A stretch of 64,000 nucleotides of DNA from Macrostomum hystrix (GCA_950097015.1 CATNEN010000024.1:1548501-1612500); one strand, 5' to 3'. Positions 35,341 through 56,616 are shown, counted from the stretch's first letter. The notes: a model not told the origin generated them from the letters alone. Made by a program: numbers and translations.

Positions 35341-35708
35341 TCGTAAAAAAATTTTTTTTAAATAATCTGACAATAAATTTCACAGCCACAAAAATATGCA
35401 TGCCATTGGCTGCCAAAGTTAACACCCAACTGCAAGGCAAGCTCTCTTAGATACCAGGGGGTGGTAAGATAAACCCGTCGCTATTAGAGAGGCCTCTTCT
35501 CCAGGGGAAGCAAAACCCCAACAGATTCGTGCTCCCCGCTGGCGGCCCAACTAGAATCACAAACACTCACGCCTACCGCTCGCGCATGAAGCGCCTACTC
35601 CGTCCCGACTATTGCTCACCGAGCTTAAGCCGCCTGGACAACTGCTGGCCCACCGCTTCAGCTGGCACTCGCTCCGGTTTTGCTTGCAGACGATCGGCCG
35701 GAAACCGG
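35341..35708. other. 5' flank or leader of the copine gene
   Basis: Includes an acceptor-like tttgcttgcag shortly before the copine ATG, so the leader may be spliced from an upstream exon. The frame is open upstream of the ATG, but no copine homology is visible there. Confidence 0.45.
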
Positions 35709-45249
<9,541 letters not shown>

Positions 45250-46609
45250 GGGTGGATAATACAGTTTTTTGCATTCTACTTAAAAAAGCTGCGTTCATCA
45301 CCCCCTGACCTCGTTATTGTCTATGGCATTTTCGACTGGAGCTGCGTTCATCAAATTAGCCGAAAATCCATGTCATTCTTTCGGACGTCGTTCATTGTCT
45401 ATGGCACATTCTAAATGAAGGGACCCTCGTCTGCATGACACCTCGAATGTCTCCCGTGGGGTATAAACAGTTTTTGCATTCGCTTCAAGCATTTCATCTC
45501 TACAGTGGCATTGTCTAGCTATGGCTGTATCGATACTTCTATACTTATAACGATTAAATTGAATTGAACGCAGCTTTTTAACTATACAATGCAAAGCTGT
45601 ATTGCGGGAAACTGTATACTATTTTTCTGTTAATAATACAGTTACTTACCGAAGACACCCAACTATACAGTTGATCCTTAGGCTGCATCGTTAGGCGACA
45701 GCTTGTCATGTCTGCCATGTCAGTAAATATCGTTATTAACGTTATTTATTAAACAATTACTCTGTGAATTGTCACTGTATCAGACAAAATGCTTCTACTG
45801 ACACTATGCTCTTTTCTGTGAATTTATTAATTGCGTAGTTACAATAGCTTTGGCTTATTAACTATCTGAAAGCTGTTGTGATTGTAAAACTAATAAATGG
45901 ATACTGTGGTATTCCATAAACTCCTGAATATCCTAATTGAATGACCCTTGTCCTTTGGTTCGCAAAGTCGAAATAAATAAATAAATATTATATATATATA
46001 TATACGCGTATAAAGTAATACCTTATTTTACTCTTAGTCTTGTTTTCTGCTGCAACGAGATTTCAGGGCGATGCGAGCACTTAATAGTACATATCATACA
46101 ATAGAGCTAAGCTAAACAAGTTGCTATTAGCTGCAATGTTAAGCCACATCTGTGAAGTAGTTGAATAGTCCCTAAAAGTCAAGAGCTTCACTTTGTGTCA
46201 CATAATACAACTGATTCTCATATTTCTAGATAGAAGACAAAAGATAGAAATGACACCTAATCGGATATACTGACAAGCCGCCGCGATTGCACGCGGTGCT
46301 TAAAAAGGCTGCATACAGAGGGAGACACACAGTCCATGGACTGGGCTGCCACCTGGATACTGGTACCTACCTACAGCTGGGTAAATTAAAGCAACGGGGA
46401 ATTAAGGGGTCTTGCTCCATGACTCTAATAGCTTTCTTTTGGCTGAAATCCACCTGAACATAAACACATTATTTTACATATTTTTACTTTTTAAACATGG
46501 CAAGTTTGCAAAGGTACACACGTATTTTCGTTAAAAAAGTAAACATTTAGACACTAAACACCGCATACAGTTGTCATGGTAACTACTCGCTTCTAGGGGA
46601 CTCAGCGCC
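45250..46609. other. Intergenic between convergent copine and EF-hand genes
   Basis: 3' UTRs of two converging genes. AATAAA at 45892-45897 could end copine. There is a (TA)n run near 45990. No coding exon seen; it holds one SINE fragment. Confidence 0.5.
46295..46440 (-). repeat. SINE family A, truncated minus-strand copy
   Basis: Shows ggctgcatacagag, cacacagtccatggactggg, acctacagctgggtaa and agcaacggggaattaa in the reverse order of family A. Confidence 0.6.
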
Positions 46610-47549
46610 TCAGCTCCAGTCGCCGTGCCTCACAGCCCAGGCGAACTCATCGAAGCTGAGCAATCCGTCCCTGTCTGCGTCGGCCATGTGCACCATCTGC
46701 ACCGCCTCATCCACGGTGAGCCGCACCCCCAGACGGCCCATGACCTGGCAGAGGTCTCCGGGCGTCAGGAAGCCGTCAACATCGGCGTCGAACAGTTCAA
46801 AAGTGGCCAATAGATCTTTATCCTCATCAGAAGTGCGCCAGAGCTGCGTCAGCAGGTCCAGGAAGTCGGCTCTGCCAATGTTCTCCCTTGGCGCGGAAAA
46901 AATTCCTGAGAGTAGATCCTGCAGGTGATGACGAATCGGTTGTCTCGATGGTCTGCATGGTCTCCATGGCAATGGAACCTACCTATACCTATAACCTAGC
47001 AGATTAACTGACTGGTTCAAGGATAGCTTTACAGCCTGTGTTGATCGATAGTAATAATATTTGGTGGATGGCTGTGGTGACTAGTGATTGTCGTTTGAAA
47101 AATTCTCAAGGAAGTAAAGTTCACGTCAAGCACCCAAGCCTTCTGTCAACGGCTTCGCCCCCAATAAATGTGGCCTCGCCGCGGAATCGAGCTCTGGGAC
47201 CTTAGTGCGAGAGGTGCCTTTTCAGGTGCCTTGCCTGTAGTGCCATAATCGTATATGAGAATGGTAAAAACACTATCTGCGGCACCTGTAAGTACAATGT
47301 AATTACCTGCAGCTGAGCCTCAGACACGATAAAGCCCATCATCTGCAGAACGCTGGGCAGCTCCTTGACCGGGATGCGGCCGCGCGCCTCCTTGTCAAAG
47401 ACGGCGAACGCTTCGAAAAGTTCGTCCTGCTGATCTATGCTGAGCGTGCGCAGCTGATTCTGGACGGTCTCGACGGGCTCGGCAAAGAGCTCTGCCTGCT
47501 CCGGCTGCTGCAGCTTTGATTTTGCACCGGGCTCGTCAAATGAAGACAT
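46610..47549 (-). CDS. Calmodulin/troponin-C-like EF-hand protein (2 exons)
   Basis: Minus-strand exons 47549-47307 and 46918-46610 give 183 residues. The first junction, caactgcag|gtaattac, is clear. The acceptor cacctgcag at 46921-46919 is my choice because it keeps phase 0 and joins the first EF-hand directly to DLLSGIF. An alternative acceptor near 46975 would add about 19 residues. EF1 (residues 52-63, DKEARGRIPVKE) is degenerate at several ligands and EF2 is not recognisable as Ca2+-binding. EF3 (125-136, DADVDGFLTPGD) lacks the final Glu, and EF4 (161-172, DADRDGLLSFDE) is canonical. A cytosolic calcium sensor or a structural EF-hand protein with mainly C-lobe binding is inferred. A leader acceptor ttaacag lies near 47574. 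Confidence 0.82.
47150..47215 (-). repeat. SINE family B head remnant in EF-hand intron
   Basis: On the minus strand: cgcactaaggtcccagagc, the B box gagctcgattccgc, then ggcgaggccaca. It matches the head of the copy at 10707-10978. Confidence 0.6.
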
Positions 47550-47579
47550 CACAGTGCAAGCACAATCTTGGGCCTGTTA

Positions 47580-48500
47580 AACCTCAGATACGAGAGACTG
47601 CGGAGTAGCTGAAGTAGGCTCTTTCGAGTTTACCTGTGTAGTCGTCTTGTCCTCATGCTGATATGCATTTAAGCGTCTATATGTGCACTCAGTTTGCAGA
47701 CGGAAGGCCGGCCGGTAGCGACCTCATTACAGCGGCAAGTCCTCCACCTTCTCGCTTGGTGGTGGCGGCCGCCTGTGGTGGTGCATGGCATGTCTCTCTC
47801 TCTCATTATGTGCTCGCGGCTTGTTTGCGTCAGTCAAACTTTCGCTTTCATTTCTCATTTCTCTTTCTCTCCTTGTCAGTAATTTCTCTATTAACCTGGG
47901 GGCGCGCAATTCGGAGCTAACATTGGTCTTCAATGTTCTTAAAAAGCAGAGAAAGTGCAGGAAGAAACTGCAGCAAATGAAGAAAAACTCCTGTTCTGCA
48001 ATCTACCGAACTTATCAAAACGTTGTTATGCCAATTTTAGATTTGTAAATGACTCCTGTGTTAGGCATAAAATTATGCAAGCTAATATGCGCTTAATGTA
48101 TTCAGAGGCCAAGGCTAGAACTCACGATTTGTGCATTCTATTTTGAACACCAACTTTATTCTGGTAAATAAGAAAATGGTAAATGAGAAAAATATAATCA
48201 CTTTTAGTTCTTCGACGGGCTCAATTAGCTACGACTTTTGCTACTTTAAGATATAGAAAATAGAAATTGAGAAATAATCATTTTTAGTGCAAAAACGGGT
48301 GTATATTCGGCTGTCCGGCTGCTGTGTGTCTCCCTGCTGGATGCTTTGTCGGTGCACTTTTGCACGCTGCTCGGCAAGGTTTGCACCATCGTGGCAGCAA
48401 GTGCTCGGCACAATGGCAGGGTTTTACTGTTTTGAACTTGACAATGTTTTTATCCAAGACACAATAAGTATGATAATAATTTTAAGCATTTTTTGCCCCA
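47580..48500. other. Intergenic, no gene seen
   Basis: Upstream flank of the EF-hand gene. Short open frames with low-complexity composition; no promoter motif was identified with confidence. Confidence 0.4.
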
Positions 48501-48511
48501 ACTGGGCCAAA

Positions 48512-48765
48512 TGTGCAGCCGCCAGTGCAAAAGCAGCTATTGCGCGGCGCATCTAAAGGCTGCGTACATCTGTTCAGTCCAAGGACTGGGGGATGCCATT
48601 GCCAAACCCACCCTCTATTACCCCCAGCTAGCACACATTTAACAGCTGGGTGATCTGAAGCAATGCAGAGTTAATTAAAGTGTCCTGCTAAAGGACGGAA
48701 ATCGAACTCCCGACCTTTAAGTCGTGAGTCCAATACTCTAACCACATGGCAACAAACCCCAGATC
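48512..48765 (-). repeat. SINE family A, minus-strand copy
   Basis: Reverse order of the family. The tail is gcgcggcgcatctaaaggct and cagtccaaggactggg; the body is acagctgggtgatctgaagc; the head is aatcgaactcccgaccttta and aaccacatggcaac. Confidence 0.75.
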
Positions 48766-49310
48766 ATAAAAAGTAGAATCCGTGAAATGTTATGCATTAG
48801 TTGTGAGATACAAGTTACACTTTTGGTCTGGTTTGGTAAAGATGAAACTAAAAAGCCAAATATTTTCTATTTCTCGCATGCCAGAGTAAAAAATTCTAGG
48901 AAATTTTGAGATTTTAGCAAGTACAATCTCTCAAGGCTTGCTTTGTGAATTCTCTGACTTCTCTTTCAATGCGTGACCATGTACGCAAATATCATCACCC
49001 CACAAAGTGTACATTGCCTTTTCTCTCCGCTTCTCTCGGCAAGGGTGGGACGGGTTAGAGAATGTACCCTGGTTCTATCGATCCGTTGAAAGTTCCACTC
49101 ATGCCCCCTCTATTACACCCCGCCCATTTCTCAAGGCCGTGGATTTTTTAACTGTGCCAGTCTGGACCCTGCTAGCTGTACTTGCTCTTGGTCTGACTAC
49201 AACAATAAGACAGCGGCAGAAAAAGCTGGTCCCATCGTGTAAACGTCGCCTGTGCTCTTAACTGCATCTGCTAATTGTCTTCTAAGCGCACTAATCTCTC
49301 AACACTACAG

Positions 49311-49424
49311 GTAAATGCTTTCGTTCCTTTGTTTCAAGTAATAATATGGAATTAAAAATTCAAATGAACGAACTAGATCCGAATATTTAGCTTAATTCTA
49401 ATGTTTTTCATGCACACTCTTCAG
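49311..49424 (+). other. Putative 5' UTR intron of the DM9 gene
   Basis: Donor cactacag|gtaaatgc and acceptor cactcttcag|catcag define a 114-bp intron that ends 8 bp before the DM9 ATG. This implies a non-coding exon ending at 49310. Predicted from sequence only. Confidence 0.5.
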
Positions 49425-49432
49425 CATCAGAG

Positions 49433-49975
49433 ATGGCAACCTACGGCATGCCTTATCCTAGTTACCCACCCACGCAGCCGCCACCATACGGCAATCAGTC
49501 AAGCCGGCCGGTTCAGGTATGCCTGAGCTGGGTGCCGGCCTCCAGTGGCCAACTTCCGCAACGGGCTTTGCAGGCCGGGGTGCAGCAGACGGGCGGCACC
49601 CTGAGCGTGTTTATCAGCCGAGCCCGCTTCGGAAACGAGCTTATCCCGGCCAAGTTGGTCCAGAGTCATCCGCACGTGTGCGTGCCATACGGCGGCAAGG
49701 AGCATTGCATCCAGCAATACGAGGTACTGTGCGACACTGGCCTGCCCTGCTTCGGCTGCGGCTTCGCTTGGGCCCCCTGCCAGGGCTTCAACATTCCGCC
49801 AAATGCCATTGTTGGCGGCCACACCGCCAATAATGAGCCGCTGTACATTGCCAAGGGATTTGTGAATGGTGACGCTGTGGTTGGCAAAGTGTACGGGCCG
49901 CACCAGTGCGCCTACTTCCCCTGGGGCGGGGTTGAGCACACCAGCAAGCAGTTCGAGATTCTAGTGGCCCAGTGA
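49433..49975 (+). CDS. Two-repeat DM9-domain protein, lectin-like
   Basis: 180 residues in one coding exon. The N-terminus (residues 1-28) is Pro/Tyr-rich and without a signal peptide. It is followed by two DM9 (DUF3421) repeats, about residues 33-97 and 113-178. Hallmarks are W-x-P near each start, GNELIPAK or GDAVVGKV in the middle, and the closing PYGGKEHCIQQYEVL and PWGGVEHTSKQFEIL. Two-repeat DM9 proteins of molluscs and flukes bind mannose and act as cytosolic or surface pattern-recognition lectins; that role is inferred here from the family. A leader intron lies just upstream and AATAAA follows at 50274. The length matches the short DM9 proteins rather than larger natterin-like fusions. 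Confidence 0.9.
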   Translation: MATYGMPYPSYPPTQPPPYGNQSSRPVQVCLSWVPASSGQLPQRALQAGVQQTGGTLSVFISRARFGNELIPAKLVQSHPHVCVPYGGKEHCIQQYEVLCDTGLPCFGCGFAWAPCQGFNIPPNAIVGGHTANNEPLYIAKGFVNGDAVVGKVYGPHQCAYFPWGGVEHTSKQFEILVAQ

Positions 49976-50273
49976 GACGGTGCAGCTGCTCACAGTTGAG
50001 CTGCACATTGTTTACTGTTTAAAGAAACTGATTCAGCTTAAACTATTCAATCTGTGAGCTTCATAGCTACAAAAACGGATGGGTTTTTATGTTATTTTAA
50101 AGCAACTAAACAAAGCTCCAATCTTCGAGCTACTACGTATGAAGCAATCGATATTTTATGCTCTTATTCAAGCTTATCAAATCTATAACATTCTGTTTAA
50201 CTAAATCATAGCAATCTCAACTTCTAACTTTTCTTTTTCTCTTGTTTGTGAGCAGTAACTTTTATAAAATTTC

Positions 50274-50279
50274 AATAAA
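50274..50279 (+). terminator. Poly(A) signal AATAAA of the DM9 gene
   Basis: AATAAA about 300 bp after the stop, in an AT-rich 3' UTR; followed by a U-rich stretch. Confidence 0.6.
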
Positions 50280-50577
50280 CGAGAATTTTATGCCGTAAAA
50301 AACGGTCTAACAATGCTCTCAGACTGTCGTCTGCTGTTAGGGTGTTGCTTGTTACGCCATCCGGTACAGAGCATACATGAAATGGCATGAGTTGCATGAG
50401 TTTATTTGTCGTTTTGTGTACTACAAACATTTGTGTCTCGAACATTTTTGAGCAATTCGTAGCTAGGTGTCAAACTCGAGGAAAAAAACTGTAAAAACGA
50501 TTGGACAGCGTATTTGAAGAAAAGTGTCATTTTAAAATTACGATTTTTAACGAATTTTTAGTTCTTTATTTTAAGTA

Positions 50578-50860
50578 CTAGGGCTTGCAGCGAAGTGGTT
50601 AGAGCATCGAACTCACGAGTCACGACGTCAAGATCGGGGCGGTTGATTCCCGACTGGAAGAATTTGTGACCTTTAGAAGGCACTTAACCCTGCATTGCTT
50701 CAGTTACCCAGCTGCTAATTAATGGGTATACCAGCAATAGCTGGGGCAATTGATGGTGCGTGTGGTTGGTTGTCCATCTTTGGCTTTCAGATGCGCCACG
50801 CGATAGATGCGGCTGTGCTGTCGGCTGCAAATCTGACTAAATTTGAGCAGGTGTAATAGG
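50578..50860 (+). repeat. SINE family A, full-length copy
   Basis: Head gggcttgcagcgaagtggtt and gggcggttgattcccgact; body aggcacttaaccctgcattg and tagctggggcaattgatg; tail ctttcagatgcgccacgcga and gctgtgctgtcggctgc. Confidence 0.75.
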
Positions 50861-51480
50861 TGTATAGATATAGATCTATAGGTGTAATAAATTGAAACTT
50901 TAATGAAATATCGCAAATACTTATGCATTGCATATATATATGACTCTAACTTTCCTTAACGATTTTCTCAAAACATCGGCAGAAAAGAGGCAAAATTTAT
51001 TTTCCCCTTATATAAAAGGATGTCAATATTTACGTCAAGGACAGGTGCACTCGTACACTTCAGGACAGATTGAAATACTACAATATTTATTGAGACACTT
51101 CATTTCAAAGTTAATGCGCTGATGCCAACACTACAAATTCGCAAAGCTAGTGCTTAAAGCAAGCAGCAAAAGTACACGTGCTATAAATGTGCACTTTTGT
51201 ACTATGATAGTACATACGAATAATTTCCCGTTGAACTGGCACAGCAGTGCTACTGCGAAAAAAATCGAAGGGAATTCGATATCACTAAATTGTAACAGGT
51301 GTATCTAAAAGGAAAAAATATCTCACTTCTAATTTGCTAGATACTCGTACAATGTATCATGTCGTCAACTGGAAAAAATGTTAAAAATTTCCCGCCAGTG
51401 GGTCTCGACTATCGCATGCTCAGCTTGGATTCGTAACATATAAGCACCCCGACAGGTGGTTCAGGCGCACCAGCAGGAGG
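50861..51480. other. Non-coding, no gene seen
   Basis: AT-rich spacer between the SINE and the glycine-rich cluster. Confidence 0.4.
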
Positions 51481-53397
51481 CCGCCATCGTTCAATGAATT
51501 CCCGCCGGACGTAGCGCTGCACTAGACCCCGGAGCAGATGGAGCCGCCGCCACCGCCCGCCAGAGGACTTCGGCTGCCAGCGCCTCCGCCGCTGAAGCCG
51601 CCGCCTCCGCCAGCAGTTCCCGCATTGTAGCTACCGCCACCTCCTCCGCCAAAGCCTCCAGTGGCGCGCTCGTTGGCATGTGCGGCGACGCCACCGAGCC
51701 AGCCGGCTCCCAGGCCACCATTGATGTTGAGTCCAGAAGGCCCGAAGCTGCCGGGTTGCCGGGTTGTAAGCGGCTGTGCCGACGGTGTTGGTGCCGTTCA
51801 CGCCGGCCGATCCGTTCAGGCTTTCAGTGTTGAGCGTTGATAGTTAAATAAAAAATAAACTAGCTAATCGTGTTTAACAGTACGAGTATAAAGATCACGT
51901 GTTTCAGGTATTTCAAATACCCAGATTTGTATTTTTATTTAATTGTTAATTTTCCCTTTTTTGAACTAGGGATTCGCCATAGAGGTTTAATGGCGATTCG
52001 CCATTCGCCATTCGCCATACAGAGCAATTTCAGCTGTCCTTGTCACCAGGGTCTCTGACAAGAATCGCTGAATATCTCGACGATGCTGACTCGGATGGCT
52101 TTGAAAGTTGGCTCATGGTAAAGCGCGGAAAATTTTGAATTAGATGATGGACTTTTACGAAAATCGGTCATTTGGTTTGGGAGCTATCGTAAAGTGGGCA
52201 GTGGGTATTTGAAATACCGTGGTCTTTCTATTGCAAAATACTTCAAAATAGGCTTTTCTATTGTGAGGAATTTTGAGGAATGGGGTCAATTTGACCATCA
52301 CATGATAAGGCTTCCAATCTGAATGAGATTCATGCCTTTCAAAGGGGGAGTGTTACTTTTTCTGATTAAATCTATGGCAACATATGCGTGTACTGCAGGA
52401 GCAAATGAACTTGCCATTGAATCCCTGAGAGCCACCTCCGCCACCTACAGCAGCCAGGTACAACAGGTTGTCCGATCGGTCCGGTACACAAAGGTGCCGC
52501 CACCGCCTCCAGATCCAGCGGTGGAATCCACTTGGGTGGCGTCGCCGTCTCGCTGGCCGATGACGATGCTGATCTGTGTCCCAGCTGTCAGGTTGAAGTT
52601 TCCTCCGATGTACGCGCCGAACCCGCCAGTGTAGACAGGGCTGAAGGCTGGGTTGGTGCGGCCGCCTCGAGCACCGAACGCCTCCATGCGGTAGCAGCCG
52701 GTCTGGTTCACCGTCAGGCTCTGGACGGTTCCACTCGCACCAGTGCTGGTGTCTGAATGGCATCGTATTTAACAGTTTTGTTGTCGTCAACCGGAGATCT
52801 TTCTTCGTGAATATGTGAATACACGCCCTGCTCAATCAACCAAACGCGCAATCTTACTCTTATAAGTAGAGTACGTGAAATTAAGCTGACTTCTCAAGTC
52901 AGCTTAATTTCTCCAGGTGAAAGCCACCTCGTCGCTTGAGGCATTGAATTCGTTAGATGTGCCGCAGATGGACTTAAGCAGTACACACATAGCGGTCTCA
53001 ACCCAGGCCAACCTACAGACTCCATCTTTGAAGGCTACCGCAGAGCAGCCCTCATATCTGCCCCTGTAGGCGCACTCTGAGCTGCTCCGTACTCCGTGCA
53101 ACGTCCTCACCGTTTTGCAGATGCTCTTCTCCAACACGGTGATGGTGGAGCCTGGGGACGCTTGCGTCAGTTGGAACTCCTCGCCAGAACTCGTGATCTG
53201 TTCGGCTACAGCCAGACCGAGAACTCCTATTTCATAGTGATACGGAACAGATGTTCAATGTGCAAATGTATGGTAAATATGTAAATAAAATCAATACACC
53301 ATATAATAGACGAACCGCTAACAAGCTACTATTTTTATTAAAGATAATGTAATTGGCAAGTGTTACCTAAGATAAGAAGGCCTCTCAGAAGTAGCAT
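51425..53397 (-). pseudogene. Glycine-rich secreted protein, decayed paralogue (copy 3)
   Basis: Same architecture as the gene at 54764-56616. Exon 1 is 53397-53367 (signal peptide MLLLRGLLIL). Exon 2 is 53226-52858 (PAN/apple-like, Cys-rich). Exon 3 is 52752-52415 and exon 4 about 51835-51440 (glycine-rich). Defects compared with the paralogue: an in-frame TAA in exon 2 inside a perfect hairpin (52878-52910); a 2-nt insertion in exon 3 near 52475; a GC instead of GT donor after exon 3; a weak exon 4 acceptor; a frame change near 51750; and a TAG at about 51522 before the conserved C-terminus. Splice sites of exons 1-2 remain good, so decay looks recent. A truncated PAN-only secreted product is conceivable but unproven. 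Confidence 0.75.
51841..52414. other. Intron-equivalent of the decayed copy, no gene seen
   Basis: AT-rich sequence between exon 3 and exon 4 of the pseudogene. A short tandem/inverted motif of attcgccat lies at 51969-52018. Confidence 0.4.
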
Positions 53398-54763
53398 TGT
53401 TATGTTGCCTTTTCTTTCTTACGGATTTTTCTCCCATCCACTGTCGCCATCTTGGCTGCTTCCTGTTTAAAGACAGGGCAAATTCCCCACTGTTTGTTGC
53501 CAGGCAAGCCAGTTTTGTCACTAGGGTGACGCCAAGACGCAGTCCTGGCAGCCACCCGTGCCTGTTCATAGTTGCATACACAGCAGCCTGAGTCCGTGTC
53601 TCAGTCAAAGATCACATGAGGTCACATGCACTTAATGCAGAAGTATAGGAAGGATGAGTCTACTCAGTAGAAAATAAGAAGTTTCTGAGAGGGGCCCAAT
53701 CCTACGGACAAGGTTCCATCGATTTTATCGTTTTTGCAGATGCCGGATCTAAGACAATTAACCTGTGGCATTTAGGTTAGCTGTGTAAGTTCTGCATAAA
53801 CTACATTTTACGAGTGTATATTAAAAAAACGAATATCAAGCTTTGAAATAAGAATTTATACATCATTCTTTGTGTGTAATTCTGAGAATTCATTGTCTCT
53901 AAGAAAAATATGAGTCGTGCTCAATTTGTTGTATATAAACACTGAGCACAATTATTTAAATGAGAATACTTAGGAACCTACAAGTTTAGGCAGGACTTCA
54001 TGACTGGATGTCAACTGCTAAGCCTGTGTTCTATTCAATTATTTGAGTGCTCAATTATTTCATTTTACTCTTCTACAATAGGCCGGCAATTGTATTTTAG
54101 GCAAGCAGTGATTCTGCGACTCATGCCCGCACAAATGACTCAGAGACCATTGTTAGAACTTTGTTACGATATCCGCGCAAATTTAGTTGCTAAAACCATT
54201 ACGTTTTATTGATTTGAATTATCTAAAACTGCAAAACTACATTTTGCAAAAACTACAGCAGAATTTAAGATAGTTACTGGCTCTACTTAATGGCTCTAAT
54301 TAATAGAAAGTACAAAGTATTATTTTTCAGCTAAGAAGTCAGGAAAACCTTAAAAAAATAATTTAAAGACTAAGGCGGAAGGCCTTTTGTTTACGAAGTT
54401 GGAGTGGCAGCGAAGTTAGTGTGCTGCATGGCACGTATATTTATATTTACAGCAAGCGCGCGAGCGAGATAGAGGGGCCTAGGGAGGTGCGAAATGGTGG
54501 CGTGACTTCTCACACCCGGCTTAGCGAGCCGGCTGGCTGGGTGCACCAACCCCCACCTCAACTAGACTGAGGTTGAGGGGTTTGGGTGCGGCTGCACTGT
54601 TGCTGGCCGGTCGCGTGTTGACTGTCCGCCACAAGACTTAATTTTCCTAACTCTACACGATTAGGCATGTTTTACTCTCGTTAATCGATACAAGTCCGAA
54701 TTTCTCTTTCAGTTTTATCTGTGCATTAAAAACTGCCTTTCAATCCCTGGACCGATGGTCACC
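53398..54763. other. Intergenic between glycine-rich copies
   Basis: No exon seen. Around 54510-54595 an imperfect inverted repeat pairs caccaacccccacctca with tgaggttgaggggtttgg. A possible tRNA-like start lies near 54408; not strong enough to annotate. Confidence 0.4.
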
Positions 54764-56616
54764 TCAGACGCAGCTGCCAGTGTACATCAGGCGCAAGAAC
54801 AGCAGGCCGCCATCACTGTACGAGTTTCCACCGGACACAGCGCTGCAATCGAGCCCGGAGCAGAAGGAACCCCCGCCGCCACCCGCCTGGGGAGAAAAGC
54901 TTCCAGCGCCGCCACCGCTGAAGCCTCCGCCTCCGCCGGCTGCTCCGCTTTGGTGGCTGCCGCCGCCGCCTCCGCCGAAGCCACCGACGGCGCCTTCGTT
55001 GCCGTGTCCGGCGACACCGCCGACCCAGCCCTGGACGAGGCTGCCGCCGCGATCGCCGTAGCATGTGCTGGCCCTGGAAACGGCAGCTCCCAGCCAGCCA
55101 GCTCCGAGGCCGCCTCTGAAGGAGCTGGTCGAGGGTCCGTAGCTTCCGGGCTGACCGTTTGCTCCGCCAAATCCAACGTAGGAGGCCGTGCCGACGGTGT
55201 CGGTGCCGTTCACTCCGGCTGATCCGTTCACACCTGTAGTGTTTGCATGGGAAAACACTTTAGACTCGATGCATTAACTACTTGATCAACTCGTGTCCTC
55301 CAGAATGACTATAGGAATAGCAAGACTGCGTTCTCATTTGGGGATGAAGCTAAAAAATTCAAAGCAAAATAAAATTTCTTGTGTATGCTAATATATTAAC
55401 AGAGATGTTTGACCCCACTGGCGTCATGATTGTCTTATTAAGTAGCTTTGAGAAACACCTTACTACGAAATTTTATCTCTGCGAATCGCGGCCTTACCAT
55501 TGAATCCAAGCGACCCGCCACCGCCACCTCCAGCAGCCAGGTACAGCAGGTTGTCAGAGCTCCGGTACACAAAGGTGCCGCCGCCGCCGCCAGAGGCGGC
55601 AGTGTTGAGTGCCTGATTGGCGTCAGCGCCCCGCTGGCCGATGACGATGCTGATCTGTGTCCCAGCTGTCAGGTTGAAGTTTCCTCCGATGTACGCGCCG
55701 AACCCGCCAGTGTAGACAGGGCTGAAGGCTGGGTTGGTGCGGCCGCCTCGAGCACCGAACGCCTCCATGCGGTAGCAGCCGGTCTGGTTCACCGTCAGGC
55801 TCTGGACGGTTCCACTCGCACCAGTGCTGGTGTCTGAATGTCATAGCGAATAGAAAAGGGTTAGTAAAACAAGGCACTGATGCTGTAGCACTTCAAAATT
55901 AAAAAAAAATTGTTTCAGCGCCTACTTTTATAGACAGTGGAGGTATAGTTCAGTTGGCTCTTCCAGTCGGTCCAAATAAAGGCGGCTTCGTCATCGGTGG
56001 TGTTGAATTCGGCACAAACGGAGTGCGCCAGAAGATACATTGAAGTCTCTACCCAGGCCATCCTGCAGACTTCGTCTTTGAAGGCCATGCCGACGCAGCC
56101 TACGTAGCTGCACCTGTAGGCGCACTCGGCGCTGCTTCGAACGCCCTGCAGTGTCCGAATCCTCGTGCAGACGTTCTTCTCCAACACGGTGACGGTGGAG
56201 CCAGGGGAGCCATCAGCCAGTCGGAACTCCTGACTGGTGCTTAGAGATAAATCGGCCATTGCCAGATCAGGCAGACCTGAAGTTTTTGGGCAAACTTTGT
56301 TGAATGATATTGCGATTTGAATAAATGCCCCGCTTTGTCACCTAGCCACTATACTAGCTCGCAACCTTCTCAGCTGTAAACCCTGTCATGGCCTTTCGTT
56401 GAGTTTAGTCAATTCAATTTTTTTATAACACGTCAGCGGCTCTCAATGGTATTTTTAGAGGCAGAATAGAAAAATATCATGATGGACTTAAAGCTGACTT
56501 GAACTTATTAAATGGATCATCTATTCAGATGATAAAATTTGTTCAGAAATAAATGCGAAGGTATTCTTACCGGATAGAAGCAGACAGGACACAGTTTTCC
56601 ACAGGATCAACAACAT
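54764..56616 (-). CDS. Secreted PAN-like plus glycine-rich (ALK/LTK-type GR) protein, copy 2
   Basis: Minus-strand exons 56616-56571, 56276-55926, 55833-55498 and 55233-54764, all GT-AG and phase 1; 1203 nt, 400 residues. Exon 1 encodes a signal peptide core (LLILWKTVSCLLLSG). Exon 2 has a Cys pattern (ECAYRCSYVGCVGMAF...VCRMAW) like PAN/apple modules. Exon 3 begins NQTGCYRMEAFGARGG and continues GNFNLTAGTQISIVIGQRG, GGGGGTFVYR and LYLAAGGGGGG. That is the glycine-rich domain also found in ALK/LTK receptors. Exon 4 continues with poly-Gly blocks ending GGSFCSG. There is no kinase or C-terminal membrane segment, so it is probably secreted, perhaps a surface or matrix component. Function unknown. 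The complementary strand has a long Ala/Pro-rich open frame that is an artefact of the GC-rich repeat. Confidence 0.82.

Noticed and set aside
35529-35708. N-terminal extension of copine
   Set aside because: The frame is open upstream of the ATG, but the sequence has no copine similarity and contains an acceptor-like site, so it is probably leader or intron.
49007-49261. 84-codon plus-strand frame with one hydrophobic segment
   Set aside because: No family resemblance. It ends just before the DM9 leader donor and is more likely 5' flank or untranslated leader.
54755-55222. Plus-strand Ala-rich 155-codon frame
   Set aside because: Antisense of the glycine-rich exon 4. The minus frame has signal peptide, splice sites and domain similarity; this one has none.
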